NCBI RefSeq assembly: GCF_013367775.1
Contig: NZ_CP055157.1
Span: 2,559,001-2,623,000 of the forward strand
Source of the DNA: Microbulbifer sp. YPW1
GTDB lineage: Bacteria; Pseudomonadota; Gammaproteobacteria; Pseudomonadales; Cellvibrionaceae
Length of the DNA stretch: 64,000 nucleotides
Reading direction: 5' to 3'
Under the pieces are notes generated by a model, which was given only the letters and a program-made list of their open reading frames with translations, did no database searches and was not told the origin of the DNA. The position numbers and the translations under genes are program-made. How positions within the stretch are numbered: position 1 is the stretch's first letter; the number at the start of each line of letters is the position of its first letter. Shown piece by piece: positions 18,073-26,966 of this stretch.

Positions 18073-19074
18073 TCAGCGGAAATCGTTCAGGCCGACAAAA
18101 GTACCGCCATTTCTGTAAGTGAGTTCGCGCATCAGTGCCGCAAAGCGCAGGCCGGTGGTCTGCAGGTGCAGCGGACGAGAGAACTGGATCGGGAAACCGA
18201 TGGCATGGATCCGCACCATGCGCTGGTCTTCTCCACGCTGGGCATTTACCCGGTCTACCGCCATCATCACGTTGCGAATGGACTTGCCGGTAAATTCATC
18301 CCCGAGTACATAGATACTGATTTTCTTGTTCGGGTCGTAAAAAGTGCGTACCGCTTTCTGGATACCCTCTACCGGGCTCGAGTTACTGAACGGGTTCCAC
18401 GAGCGCAGGCGATCGAGCACTGCCTTGCGACGTCCCGGGGTGTCCGGAATCCAGCGGTTGCGATAATTGGAGAACATGTAGTCCCCCATATCGTTCATCA
18501 CCTGTATCCCTTTCACATTGGGATACAGGTTCAGGGTGTTGACCATCTCGTCGATCATCCGATCCCAGCCGTAATTGAACATACTGCCGGAGGTGTCGAT
18601 GATGAACAGGATGTATTCGCTGTCTACGGGAATACCGCCAATGACGTTATTCTTGCGCTGGTAGTTTTCTCCCAGCAGTCGCTTCATCTCATCGGTCATA
18701 CTTTGCAGGGCAATGGTCAGTTCGCCCTTGAGCTTGCCTTCCTCGGACTCGCCTTCGGTTTTCCTCGCGTACTGGGCGTGTAGTGTTTCCAGCTCACCCT
18801 TGAGCTTGGCAATACGCTTGGTTTCGATATCCAGCTGCTCTTTCTTGGCATTGAGGTCGCGATTCAATACCGAGGTCTCGCCGCGGATTTCCGCCAGCTG
18901 CTCCTGTAGCTCCTGCACTTGTCCGTCCAGATCCAGTTCGGCTTCTTCGAGGACAATCGGTTCTACGGTCTTGGCGATCATTAGCAACAGCACGATGGCG
19001 CCAAAGCCGCAACAGATCACGTCGAGAAACGAGATGCTGAACTCTTCCTGTTGTCGTTTGTTACGTCTGCTCAT
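18073..19074 (-). CDS. ExbD-like membrane anchor fused to coiled coil and vWA domain (second copy)
   Basis: The 333-residue protein starts with a basic stretch and a single membrane helix, FSISFLDVICCGFGAIVLLL. Asp18 lies inside the helix near its cytoplasmic start, as in ExbD/TolR/MotB. Residues 40-135 form a charged coiled coil. A von Willebrand A domain follows, with the metal-binding MIDAS motif DTSGS at 160-164. vWA domains bind protein partners through a metal ion. The start overlaps the stop of the first vWA gene by four bases. I infer that the protein replaces ExbD/MotB next to the TolQ-like channel encoded upstream. It ends in a short beta-rich segment. Confidence 0.8.
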   Translation of the reverse strand: MSRRNKRQQEEFSISFLDVICCGFGAIVLLLMIAKTVEPIVLEEAELDLDGQVQELQEQLAEIRGETSVLNRDLNAKKEQLDIETKRIAKLKGELETLHAQYARKTEGESEEGKLKGELTIALQSMTDEMKRLLGENYQRKNNVIGGIPVDSEYILFIIDTSGSMFNYGWDRMIDEMVNTLNLYPNVKGIQVMNDMGDYMFSNYRNRWIPDTPGRRKAVLDRLRSWNPFSNSSPVEGIQKAVRTFYDPNKKISIYVLGDEFTGKSIRNVMMAVDRVNAQRGEDQRMVRIHAIGFPIQFSRPLHLQTTGLRFAALMRELTYRNGGTFVGLNDFR

Positions 19075-20153
19075 GGCCAGTCCTTGGAGGGTGCGAGGAA
19101 AGACCCCTGGGTTTCCATGGCCAGCTTCCAGAATTCACTGGCGGCGAAGGGATCGCCTTCCATGGGGGCCAGGACCACATTGACCGGGATGCTCTTGGGC
19201 AGGGCATCCACTGCCTTGCGGAACAGCTTCAGGCGTTCCTTGCCGGAAATGGTGTTACCCCGCGGCGACTTCATCCCCTGGGTGGGTAGACCGTCGGTGA
19301 TCAGGATAATGTTGTCCGGCAGAGGCGACATGTTGTTTACCGCGTTGAAAATACGCTCCAGGCTGGTGCCGTTTTGCGGCACTATGGCATCCAGCTCCTT
19401 CATCGCGTTGTCCATCTGGTCCCGGTCATCTACATTCAGCCAGCGGTCTTCAGTGCCCACAATGGCAGCGCGGAAGCCGGTGTTGAAAGTGTAGATCTGG
19501 TACTGGCTGTCCTGGGGGAATTGCGACACCAACCAGGACACCGTCTGTTTAGCGCGGCGCCATTTTTCCGTGTCGCGTTTGACCGAGTCGGACATATTGC
19601 GGGTACGGATCACCTTGATCAGTTCGTCGCCCAGCATACTCGCGGAAGAGTCCAGCAGAATGAGGATGCGATCACCGCCAAGGCGCAGCCCGGTGAGATA
19701 TTGCCGATCGCCGTCGCCGACAAACTTGCGCACGTTGTTGCCCAGTTTCTTGTTTTCTTCTTCCAGTTGCTTCTTGGCCTGCTCGAGTTTCTTTAGTTTT
19801 TCCTGCAGGCGGGCGATATCCATTTCATCGGTACTGCTGTCGACCTCCGCAATGTTGCCCTTTACCTCCTCAATCTGATCCATGATGCGTCGGGCGAGCC
19901 CCTGGGCCTTGGCCAACTCATCACTGGTGGTGTCCAGGGTGTTGCGCGCCAGCACCAGGTGCTCGCGCCCGAACTGGACCTCTTCCTGCAGCAGGTTCAC
20001 TTCCGCTGACAGGTCCTCGTTTTCAGCCTGAATGTCGTTGTCGGAGCCGTGTTTTATGATCAGGAAGATCAATGCGACGGCCCCAAAACCGCAGGACATG
20101 ATGTCCAGAAACGACAGGCTGAACGCTGTAAACCGCCGTTTTTTACGCGCCAT
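19071..20153 (-). CDS. ExbD-like membrane anchor fused to coiled coil and vWA domain (first copy)
   Basis: The 360-residue protein has the same plan as its downstream neighbour. It has a basic N-terminus and a helix FSLSFLDIMSCGFGAVALIF with intramembrane Asp17. A long coiled coil spans about residues 38-142, and a vWA domain carries a MIDAS-like motif DSSAS at 168-172 and a later ITDGLPTQG strand. Both proteins share SFLDxxxCGFGA in the helix, so they are paralogues made to work together, probably as a heteromer. GGAG lies five bases before the ATG. The start overlaps the stop of the actin-fold-like gene by 11 bases, which implies tight co-translation. Confidence 0.8.
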   Translation of the reverse strand: MARKKRRFTAFSLSFLDIMSCGFGAVALIFLIIKHGSDNDIQAENEDLSAEVNLLQEEVQFGREHLVLARNTLDTTSDELAKAQGLARRIMDQIEEVKGNIAEVDSSTDEMDIARLQEKLKKLEQAKKQLEEENKKLGNNVRKFVGDGDRQYLTGLRLGGDRILILLDSSASMLGDELIKVIRTRNMSDSVKRDTEKWRRAKQTVSWLVSQFPQDSQYQIYTFNTGFRAAIVGTEDRWLNVDDRDQMDNAMKELDAIVPQNGTSLERIFNAVNNMSPLPDNIILITDGLPTQGMKSPRGNTISGKERLKLFRKAVDALPKSIPVNVVLAPMEGDPFAASEFWKLAMETQGSFLAPSKDWP

Positions 20154-21447
20154 AATGCTCCACGCTGATCGCAGTGATTACATCATCAAAGTTGGCCGCA
20201 CCGATCCGGTCGCCGGCAGTGAGGTTGACCGGCGCGGAGATTTCCTCGCCGTTCAACATCAGTTGCGCACCTGCATCCACACGCAGGGCCAGGCGACCGG
20301 CGTGGTTGGTGATGGTGGCTGCCGGATGGCTGGGCGGGGTGGGTGTGACATTGAGCTTGCCTTCCTGCCAGCTGACAAACAGCGGATGCTGTGCAGCCAG
20401 CGCGCGATGTCCATAGAGCAGGTGGGTGGCGCCTGCCTCCGCGGCAGCGTTGACCTGTACCGCCACCTCGGTGGTCGGCGCTGCGCTCATACTGGTAATC
20501 AGGCGCAGGTTGCCGCTGTCGCTGTGAATTTCCTGCCAGCGCTTCTCTGCCGATTGCGCCACGGCGTTGTGCGGCAGTAGATGAATGCGCTCAGCGAGCT
20601 GGGCGCCGCCGGGAATCTCAGCCCAGCGGTGGGAAACGAATACAACACTGTTGGGTTCACCGAGGTTTTCGATCATCGCACGCACCCGTGACAGGATCGG
20701 GGTACTGGCATCCTGCAGCTGTCGCAGGCTGACTTTGGCAGTGCGGTCATCCAGCTCTGCCATCACCTCACCCTGGCGCATGGCCTTGGCGATCCACTGG
20801 GGGAGCATGTCGTAGAGTTGTTGCTCTGCTTCAGCGGAATGCAGTGGGTCGAACCGACACTGCATGATGAAAGCATCGGTAAAAATACGTGCCCACGCTT
20901 CCTGGAAGTGCTGCAGTCCTGCGTCGGTGACGGTTTCCGCAATGTCCAGTTCCGCCTGTTCGTGTACTACCACGCGGCTCACCAGGGTCTGATGGCGGTG
21001 CAGGTCAATATGCAGGTGTACACCGCGCGGTGCGCAGCTGCTGATACAGGCAGCGGCAGAATCGATCAGTGCCACGGCGTTGAAAGGACTTTCCTTGATG
21101 ACTCCCAGCAACAGCGCGAGCTGTTCGCGGGTGAAATTTCCCGGGACGGCCAGCGCGACTTCGTCCGGGAGGTCACACAGCTCTGCAATATGCTGAAGGT
21201 GACAGAATGCGAGGTCCGCATGGTGGCGACATCCGGGATTGTCAGACTTTACCGACTCGAGGCTGAGCCGACGCCAGAACTGCTGGTTGACTTGGGTAGG
21301 GTGGCTGCGCGCACGCATCAGCGCGCCGGTACCGGTGAGGATCTCGCGCGTATTGATGATAGCGACACCGGGGCTTTCCAGTACCTCGTTATTGCCATCG
21401 AAAACGCGCAGGCCACAGTCGTTGATTTCCAGTACACCTTTGCTCAT
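20143..21447 (-). CDS. Degenerate actin/Hsp70-fold-like protein with FHA-like C-terminal domain
   Basis: The 434-residue cytoplasmic protein has no membrane segment. Its order of motifs recalls actin/Hsp70 ATPases: an N-terminal beta hairpin (GVLEINDCGLRVFDG), a segment LAVPGNFTREQLALLLG followed by VALIDSAAAC, and a strand HIDLHRHQTL where Hsp70 has its phosphate-2 loop. The glycines that bind ATP are missing, so it may not hydrolyse ATP. The last 65 residues, ending GAQLMLNGEEISAP and LTAGDRIGAANF, look like a small FHA-like beta sandwich that could bind phosphoprotein. AGGAG is five bases before the ATG. Position between channel and vWA genes suggests a cytoplasmic adaptor. Fold assignment is by eye only. 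Confidence 0.55.
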   Translation of the reverse strand: MSKGVLEINDCGLRVFDGNNEVLESPGVAIINTREILTGTGALMRARSHPTQVNQQFWRRLSLESVKSDNPGCRHHADLAFCHLQHIAELCDLPDEVALAVPGNFTREQLALLLGVIKESPFNAVALIDSAAACISSCAPRGVHLHIDLHRHQTLVSRVVVHEQAELDIAETVTDAGLQHFQEAWARIFTDAFIMQCRFDPLHSAEAEQQLYDMLPQWIAKAMRQGEVMAELDDRTAKVSLRQLQDASTPILSRVRAMIENLGEPNSVVFVSHRWAEIPGGAQLAERIHLLPHNAVAQSAEKRWQEIHSDSGNLRLITSMSAAPTTEVAVQVNAAAEAGATHLLYGHRALAAQHPLFVSWQEGKLNVTPTPPSHPAATITNHAGRLALRVDAGAQLMLNGEEISAPVNLTAGDRIGAANFDDVITAISVEHYGA

Positions 21448-21558
21448 GGGAGCTCCTGTTTTCCCTTATCGGATAGTCGTTTCCCTGGCTACCCGCTGTT
21501 TATTCCGTTTGCTGTTGTCTTTAGATGGCGGTTCCGGCTGGTCGTGAGCCAGGTGGGC

Positions 21559-22353
21559 TCAGCTGACTTTCAGGAAGCGCAATAATTTGTTGTCACAATA
21601 ATTCTGTGTATCCAGTACCAATCGCTCCTGCATCAGCTGCAGCTGGTGGGTGAAGAACATGATTACGATACTGATGACCAGCGCGATAAAAGTGGAGTTG
21701 AAGGCCACACCCAGGCTTACCGTAACCCCGGCAATATCACCTTCCACAGCGCGGTGTGCCTGGGCCAGGGCTTCACCGATGCCGCGTACCGTGCCGATAA
21801 ACCCGATCGAGGGAATCGCCCAGGTGATGTAGCGCACCATGGCCAGTTCAGAGTCCAGTCGATCGCCCTCGGTGTCACACACCTCCTTTACCGAGTTGGA
21901 TACGGCCGCCACGTTGCGGGTGGAGCCGAAGCGTTGTAGTGCGGTGAGCAGGGCGCGGGGCAGAAGGAAGTTGCGCTCTTCCTCTGGTAGCGCCTGTATC
22001 GGTCGCGATAAATCCCGCGCATCCTCCGGCAGGATTGGGGTGCCCTCGCTTACGTTGAGCAGCGCCTGGTCCAGCAGTTTGCGCTCGCGCATGCTGCGTC
22101 GCGCCTTCAGGCCCATAATGGCCATTGCCCACAACATCAGCACGAAGCAGGCCTCCTGCTCGTAGTCGCGCATCACGATGTAAATGGATCGCTGCTGGAT
22201 ATAGGTTTCGCCGGCTTCTTCGCGAGCCATCTGTTCTTCGATCAGGGCGTCGGCATTGGGCCGGATGATGGCCACGTAAATTGCGTGGACCAGGATGATT
22301 GCCCCGAGTAGGGCAAACAACTGGAATACAAAATCTGAAGACTTGAATTTCAT
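21559..22353 (-). CDS. MotA/TolQ/ExbB-family proton-channel protein
   Basis: This is the channel subunit of the cluster. It has one N-terminal membrane helix (LFALLGAIILVHAIYVAII), a second hydrophobic segment (CFVLMLWAMAIMGL), a cytoplasmic region, then the two signature helices: AIPSIGFIGTVRGIGEAL and GVTVSLGVAFNSTFIALVIS. The GFIGTVRGIGEA and ALxxT-type spacing match TolQ/ExbB/MotA proteins, which form a pentamer that conducts ions around an ExbD-type dimer. No ordinary exbD/tolR gene is adjacent; the two vWA proteins just downstream are the likely partners. The start at MKFKSS is preferred since the first ATG directly abuts its would-be ribosome site. Confidence 0.85.
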   Translation of the reverse strand: MKFKSSDFVFQLFALLGAIILVHAIYVAIIRPNADALIEEQMAREEAGETYIQQRSIYIVMRDYEQEACFVLMLWAMAIMGLKARRSMRERKLLDQALLNVSEGTPILPEDARDLSRPIQALPEEERNFLLPRALLTALQRFGSTRNVAAVSNSVKEVCDTEGDRLDSELAMVRYITWAIPSIGFIGTVRGIGEALAQAHRAVEGDIAGVTVSLGVAFNSTFIALVISIVIMFFTHQLQLMQERLVLDTQNYCDNKLLRFLKVS

Positions 22354-22453
22354 GGGTTTTCCCGCTTTTTGTGGGGCCATTCCTTTGGCAAAAGGCCCGG
22401 GTATTGCTCTGATTATGTCCGTTCAATCCGGTATTGCGTGTTGCGGTGGTCCG

Positions 22454-22786
22454 TTAGATATCCACCGGGTAGGAGACCGAAAGGTCCTCTGAAATTTCTT
22501 CCGTTGCCTCGTAGTTATCTGCGCTTTGTGCGCTCTGCGCCTTTATCTTTGTCGGCTTGGCCGGTGCCGTTTTTTCACTGACCGAGGCGTTACTTTTTTC
22601 TGCTGCCTGCGGTTCAGCCTGTTGCGACTTCGCCGTTTCTCCAGTGGTTTCCGTTTCTGTGGTTTGCGTGGTCTGGGCAAAACCGGGTATGGCGATAGTC
22701 GTGAGCACGACGAACGCAATTACTCCTGCACGGCTTCTCGGTGTGATCGGGTTTGTCACCATGTCACAGTTATTTTTGGGTTTCAT
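22454..22786 (-). CDS. Small secreted low-complexity protein
   Basis: The 110-residue product has a basic N-terminus and a hydrophobic stretch (AGVIAFVVLTTIAIPGFA) that looks like a cleavable signal peptide. A Thr/Glu/Ala/Lys-rich, probably disordered mature region of about 75 residues follows. GAGG lies seven bases before the ATG. It sits 46 bases after the PEGA protein gene and about 100 bases before the channel gene in the same direction, so it is likely a periplasmic accessory of that assembly. No family is recognised. Confidence 0.6.
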   Translation of the reverse strand: MKPKNNCDMVTNPITPRSRAGVIAFVVLTTIAIPGFAQTTQTTETETTGETAKSQQAEPQAAEKSNASVSEKTAPAKPTKIKAQSAQSADNYEATEEISEDLSVSYPVDI

Positions 22787-22832
22787 AACACTGCCTCGCT
22801 TGTTATTGCACTAGCCATTTGTTCGCAGCAAT

Positions 22833-24923
22833 TCAGTTCACCCAGCGCGCCACACGAAAGCCAATATCGTCACGGGCTTCAGCACCATAGTCGCGGTAGG
22901 AGAGACGCAGTTCGGTAAGCCCTGCATGTTTCCAGCTGGAACCGCGAACCACGTGGTAATCCCCTTCCTGGGGACCCACGGGGTTCTCTTCCCGCTTCAG
23001 GGAGAGGCCAGTGCCAATGGTGTAGAGGTCGTGAATCCACTCAGATACATTGCCGCCCATGTCAAACACACCCATATGATTGGCGCCGAAGCTACCGACG
23101 GGTGCAGTGGCGGCATAGCGGTCGTTGTAGGTGCGCAGTACTGCGGGGACAATCTGGCCGGCACTGCTGTCGGCGTAGTTGCCGGAATTTTTGCCCACGG
23201 GCAGGGAGTCGCCCCAGGGGAATTTGCGCATTGCGCCGCGTTCGTAACGGGCGGTCCAGGCCCACTCCGCTTCGGTGGGCATGCGATAGCCATTGGCGCT
23301 TGCGTCGAACCCGACCACCCGGCCGCGCTCGCTGCGATAGACCTCCTTGAGGCCGTCGCGTGCACTGAGCCAGTTGCAGAAAAGTGCCGCGTCATTCCAG
23401 CTGACATTCACTACCGGCAGACTGTCGTTATCGAGACTGATACCGTTGGCGTGGCTGGAGCTATGCATGCGTTTGTAGCGGCGATATTCGCGGTTGGTCA
23501 CCTCGGTGGCACCGATATAAAACGGGCGGGTGAGGGCTATTTTTCGCAGCACCTCGTTGGCGCGCCGGCCCTGTTCTCGACGGGAGGAACCCATGGTGAA
23601 CTGCGTATTCGGACGCATCAGCAGCATCTTGCCACCGGCGCCGTGGGTAATCTCTGCGGCAACATTGCTCCAGCGTGCCTGCTCACCGGTCAGTAATACT
23701 GCACGCACCGACTGCTTGAGTTTGCTGGAGGGCACGATGGTGGTCTGGTAGTCCTCGTAGCCGGACTTGCGAACGGTAATGGTGTGGCTGCGGGTCGGTA
23801 GGGTGAAGGTCTGCCCGGCTCTACCCGCGAGCTTGCCATCGATAAATACCTGGGCATCCTCGGGGCTGCTGGAGATGGAGACCTTGCCGAATACGGCAGT
23901 GAGCTGCACGTTCATATCCTGCAGGTCGCCCGCGCGTACATCCACGCTGCGTTCCACGGTACTGTAACCATCGAGGAAAAAACGCAATTCGTGGCGACTG
24001 TTGGATGCGAGATCGAGATCCATGGGGGTCTGGCCGCGATACTCACCATTGACGGTAACACTGGCCCCTGGTGGGTTGGTCACAACGCGCAGAGTGCCAT
24101 CGGCGGCATTGAGGTCGACGGTCTCCAGTGTCTGGTCGACCCCCGCAGTGACCGGCACCGGGACCTGTACGGTCTTGTATTGGGGCAGCGAAATATCTAC
24201 CAGCCGATCTCCCTGTACAAGTTCTGCAGTGAGCGGTGTGGTACCGAGGATTTTTCCTTCGACACTCACGGTTGCTCCGGCCGGGTTGCTGGTGATGTGT
24301 ACGTTGGCCCAGGCGGGGCGCAATTTGGCTGTGAGTGTCTGGGTGTTATCCAGACCTTCGATTTCGATTTCCTTGCTGAATGGCAAGTAGCGATCGGTGA
24401 GGATCGTGATGCGCTTGCGGCCTGCGGGAATGGACTCGGCTAGACCATCGCTGCTGGTAACTTCGGTGCCATTCACTAGCACCCGTACCGGTACCTGAGG
24501 ATCAGTCACAACCTGCAAGTGTCCCGGCAGGCGTTCCAGATTGACCGCATGGCGGCTGTTACTGTCGCTGCTGACTTCCACTTCGCCACTCTGCGGGATA
24601 TAGCCTGTCGCACTGATGGTGTAGCTGTAATGTCCGGGCAGCACCAGGTGGCCGTCGCCCAGGGGCAGGGCCAGGCCGCTGACGGATACATCCGCATCCG
24701 CGGGTTGCGTTTCGAAAATCAGGGAGCGCGCCACCAGTAGATAAACCAGCATCAATGCGCCCAGTAACAGGCAGCCGGCGACAGTGATGGCCTTGGGTGA
24801 CAGCAGCAGTTTTTTGCCGCCGGAGGAAACCGGGGCCGGGGTGAATCCGATCGGTTGGATGACCGAAAGATCTTCATTTTCCGGTTCGTTATCACGAACG
24901 GGTACCGCTTCCTTGGCTGTCAT
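22833..24923 (-). CDS. Five-PEGA protein with cysteine-less formylglycine-enzyme-like domain
   Basis: The 696-residue inner-membrane protein has a cytoplasmic N-terminus, one membrane helix (about residues 47-68) and a large periplasmic part. Five PEGA-type beta repeats lie at about 70-135, 137-205, 208-275, 281-347 and 350-413. A SUMF1/FGE-sulfatase fold domain follows from about 435 to the end (MGSSRREQG, YRMPTEAEWAWTAR, MGGNVSEWI, VVRGSSWKH, IGFRVARW). The two catalytic Cys of formylglycine-generating enzymes are absent; the matching region reads RGSSWKHAGLTELRLSYRD. It is therefore probably a structural or ligand-binding version. AGGA nine bases before the ATG supports the start. Confidence 0.85.
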   Translation of the reverse strand: MTAKEAVPVRDNEPENEDLSVIQPIGFTPAPVSSGGKKLLLSPKAITVAGCLLLGALMLVYLLVARSLIFETQPADADVSVSGLALPLGDGHLVLPGHYSYTISATGYIPQSGEVEVSSDSNSRHAVNLERLPGHLQVVTDPQVPVRVLVNGTEVTSSDGLAESIPAGRKRITILTDRYLPFSKEIEIEGLDNTQTLTAKLRPAWANVHITSNPAGATVSVEGKILGTTPLTAELVQGDRLVDISLPQYKTVQVPVPVTAGVDQTLETVDLNAADGTLRVVTNPPGASVTVNGEYRGQTPMDLDLASNSRHELRFFLDGYSTVERSVDVRAGDLQDMNVQLTAVFGKVSISSSPEDAQVFIDGKLAGRAGQTFTLPTRSHTITVRKSGYEDYQTTIVPSSKLKQSVRAVLLTGEQARWSNVAAEITHGAGGKMLLMRPNTQFTMGSSRREQGRRANEVLRKIALTRPFYIGATEVTNREYRRYKRMHSSSHANGISLDNDSLPVVNVSWNDAALFCNWLSARDGLKEVYRSERGRVVGFDASANGYRMPTEAEWAWTARYERGAMRKFPWGDSLPVGKNSGNYADSSAGQIVPAVLRTYNDRYAATAPVGSFGANHMGVFDMGGNVSEWIHDLYTIGTGLSLKREENPVGPQEGDYHVVRGSSWKHAGLTELRLSYRDYGAEARDDIGFRVARWVN

Positions 24924-25309
24924 TTATGATTTCCTGTTACTGCGTAGTTATTGATTTTAACGACGCTGCTTTATTGCCTTCCGGATCACGGGTTTGGCGC
25001 CGATCTCCTGTCGGCCCCGGGCTTGCTACCAGAGACAAAGCCGCGCATTTCAGCTTAGTCCGCTCTGAGGGTTGCAGGCTGTGGACCGGTGTTTTTGGCG
25101 TGGGATTTTCTGTTTTACCGACACCGGGACGACAATTTCGTCCACACCTGCAGCACTCGCTTGAGGCGGCTTTTGGGCGTCGTAGGTGGTTTCAGAAAAT
25201 GGGCGGGCAGTCAGAAAATCTGAGGGGGCCCGCGGGCAGTTACGTCAAAACCTGGGTGACTTCAATGTCATACAGCTTTGATCTGCCCGCGGAAAAAGGG
25301 TTTCAGGTT
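24924..25309. other. Intergenic gap inside the large minus-strand cluster
   Basis: This is the longest gap between genes of the cluster, about 390 bases. The base composition is similar to its surroundings, and I see no credible gene, terminator or named regulatory element. It could hold a second promoter for the PEGA, channel and vWA part of the cluster. Confidence 0.4.
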
Positions 25310-26878
25310 TCAGGATTTATTGGCGCTGTTAATTTTCTCTGCACACTCGATGGTGACTACCGGTGATTCGGAAGATGGGTCGACCACAAATTCCTGGCGC
25401 ACATCGCGGTACCCGTGACGGGTACCCACGGCGGTGTAGCGGCCGGGCTTGAGGGCAATCTCACGCTCGGAAAAATTTCCCAGCTTGCCAACGTGATAAA
25501 TGGTGACATTTGTGCTGGCATCTGACTGTAACAATACGGTGATCGGAATCAGGGATTTGGTCAGTGCAGTTTCCAGCTGTTCGATCTGGCCCTGTAACCG
25601 CGGGGTGCTGACGTCTAATGCGCGCGCTTCCGCGAGCACCTTGCGGGCATACTGATTGCGCTTGCTTTGTCCGAGGAGTAACGGATCACCGAGTAACTCC
25701 TGCAGCTGATCATCCAGTTTGGCTCGGGCTTGCGAGCGCGCCTTGCCGGTGATGGCCTCTACCAGGCTGCTGTCTTCAGCGATCAGCTTTCCGTACTTTT
25801 CTGCGGCCTTGTGCCACTGCTCCTGCTGCTCGCTAGCCGCGGCGCTGTCAAAAAGACGATCGATACGAGCCTGGGCGATTCCGTTATTTGCCTGTGCAAT
25901 ACCCACACCGGGATCGGAGGCGTTGGGTTTCAGCTTTCGCGCTTTTAAGAAAAACGACTTGGCCTTGTCATAGTCACTTTTGGCGATGGCTGCGTACCCC
26001 GCGGACATCGCCTCGCTGTAGTCCCGTTCCAGGATTGCCGCATTCACCTCAGGCAGCAGCGCCTTGGCGGGTGCTGTGTCGCCATCCAGTTCGAGGGCCT
26101 TTTCCAGTTCCGCCTTCGCCGTATCCAGGGTGTTTTCCGCGAAGGCTTCCTTACCGGCGGTAAAGTGTGGCCACACCTCGGGTAAGAGCTCGGCGCGCTC
26201 CTTTCCCTTTACGCCGCGGGGGTGCTTTTCGGATATGGTGAGCACCAGGTCAAAAGCCTTGCTGGCCGCTTCGGCGTCTCCGCTGTCGAGTGCGCTGTTT
26301 CCTTCCGCCAGATGTTGTTCAATACGCTGGGGAATACTGTCTCGCAGCTGCTGCATGCCGGCAAGGGCCTGGCGGTACTGTTCCAGTGCCTGCATAAATT
26401 TACGCTGGCGATAGATGCCGTCCGCTTCTTCGGCCAGGGTACGTGCGGCAAAGTATTCTTCCGCAGCCCAGGTTTCCACCTTTCGCTCCAGGAGTTCCTC
26501 CTGCAATTGCAGTATCTCCTGCAGGACCTGCTGTACCTCTCTGCGCTGTGCGGTAATTTCCGCGTCGGTATACGGGGATTCCTTGATTTTTTTAACCGGA
26601 GTGGCTGGTGCGCTGCCATCTTGAACCGGGCTGGCAACCCTGGTTACAGTCGGCTTTTCAACCACCTGCGGCAATACCCAGAATACGCCCACCAGAGCAG
26701 CGAGCATACCGCTGCCCAGCAGGACCGGGACTAGTTTTCCGCTGCCGGACTTTTTGTCTGCGGTACCCGGCTGTGGGCCGGGTTTGACGTCTTCGCCGGT
26801 CGAGGAATCGCCACCGAATGAAAAGTCGGCGGGCTGAATGAAAGGCTGATCTTCCGATGATGGATCGCGGTGTTGCAT
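25310..26878 (-). CDS. Membrane-anchored TPR-like protein with PEGA-like C-terminal domain
   Basis: The 522-residue protein has a disordered cytoplasmic N-terminus of about 47 residues and one membrane helix (LVPVLLGSGMLAALVGVFWV). A long periplasmic helical region at about 100-430 has repeat spacing typical of tetratricopeptide repeats (for example AIAKSDYDKAKSFFLKARKL). The last 80 residues form a beta domain (ITVLLQSDASTNVTIYH, EREIALKPGRYTAVGTRHGY) like a PEGA module. GGGA precedes the ATG. The same membrane topology and PEGA-type ending as the downstream protein suggest that both build one periplasmic scaffold. Confidence 0.78.
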   Translation of the reverse strand: MQHRDPSSEDQPFIQPADFSFGGDSSTGEDVKPGPQPGTADKKSGSGKLVPVLLGSGMLAALVGVFWVLPQVVEKPTVTRVASPVQDGSAPATPVKKIKESPYTDAEITAQRREVQQVLQEILQLQEELLERKVETWAAEEYFAARTLAEEADGIYRQRKFMQALEQYRQALAGMQQLRDSIPQRIEQHLAEGNSALDSGDAEAASKAFDLVLTISEKHPRGVKGKERAELLPEVWPHFTAGKEAFAENTLDTAKAELEKALELDGDTAPAKALLPEVNAAILERDYSEAMSAGYAAIAKSDYDKAKSFFLKARKLKPNASDPGVGIAQANNGIAQARIDRLFDSAAASEQQEQWHKAAEKYGKLIAEDSSLVEAITGKARSQARAKLDDQLQELLGDPLLLGQSKRNQYARKVLAEARALDVSTPRLQGQIEQLETALTKSLIPITVLLQSDASTNVTIYHVGKLGNFSEREIALKPGRYTAVGTRHGYRDVRQEFVVDPSSESPVVTIECAEKINSANKS

Positions 26879-26966
26879 GGTATTCCCGCTATGTTCGCTG
26901 TTATTTTCGCTCGCCGGCCCGCGGTGCGCAGGGCCGGTCGGACTCGGTTACTGGCTGGCCGGCGAC

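Noticed and set aside
22833..24923. Formylglycine-generating enzyme that activates sulfatases
   Set aside because: The catalytic Cys pair is missing and no sulfatase gene lies in the window.
24926..25366. 146-codon plus-strand open frame in the gap of the large cluster
   Set aside because: No ribosome site, no recognisable domain, and it runs antisense into the end of the TPR gene.
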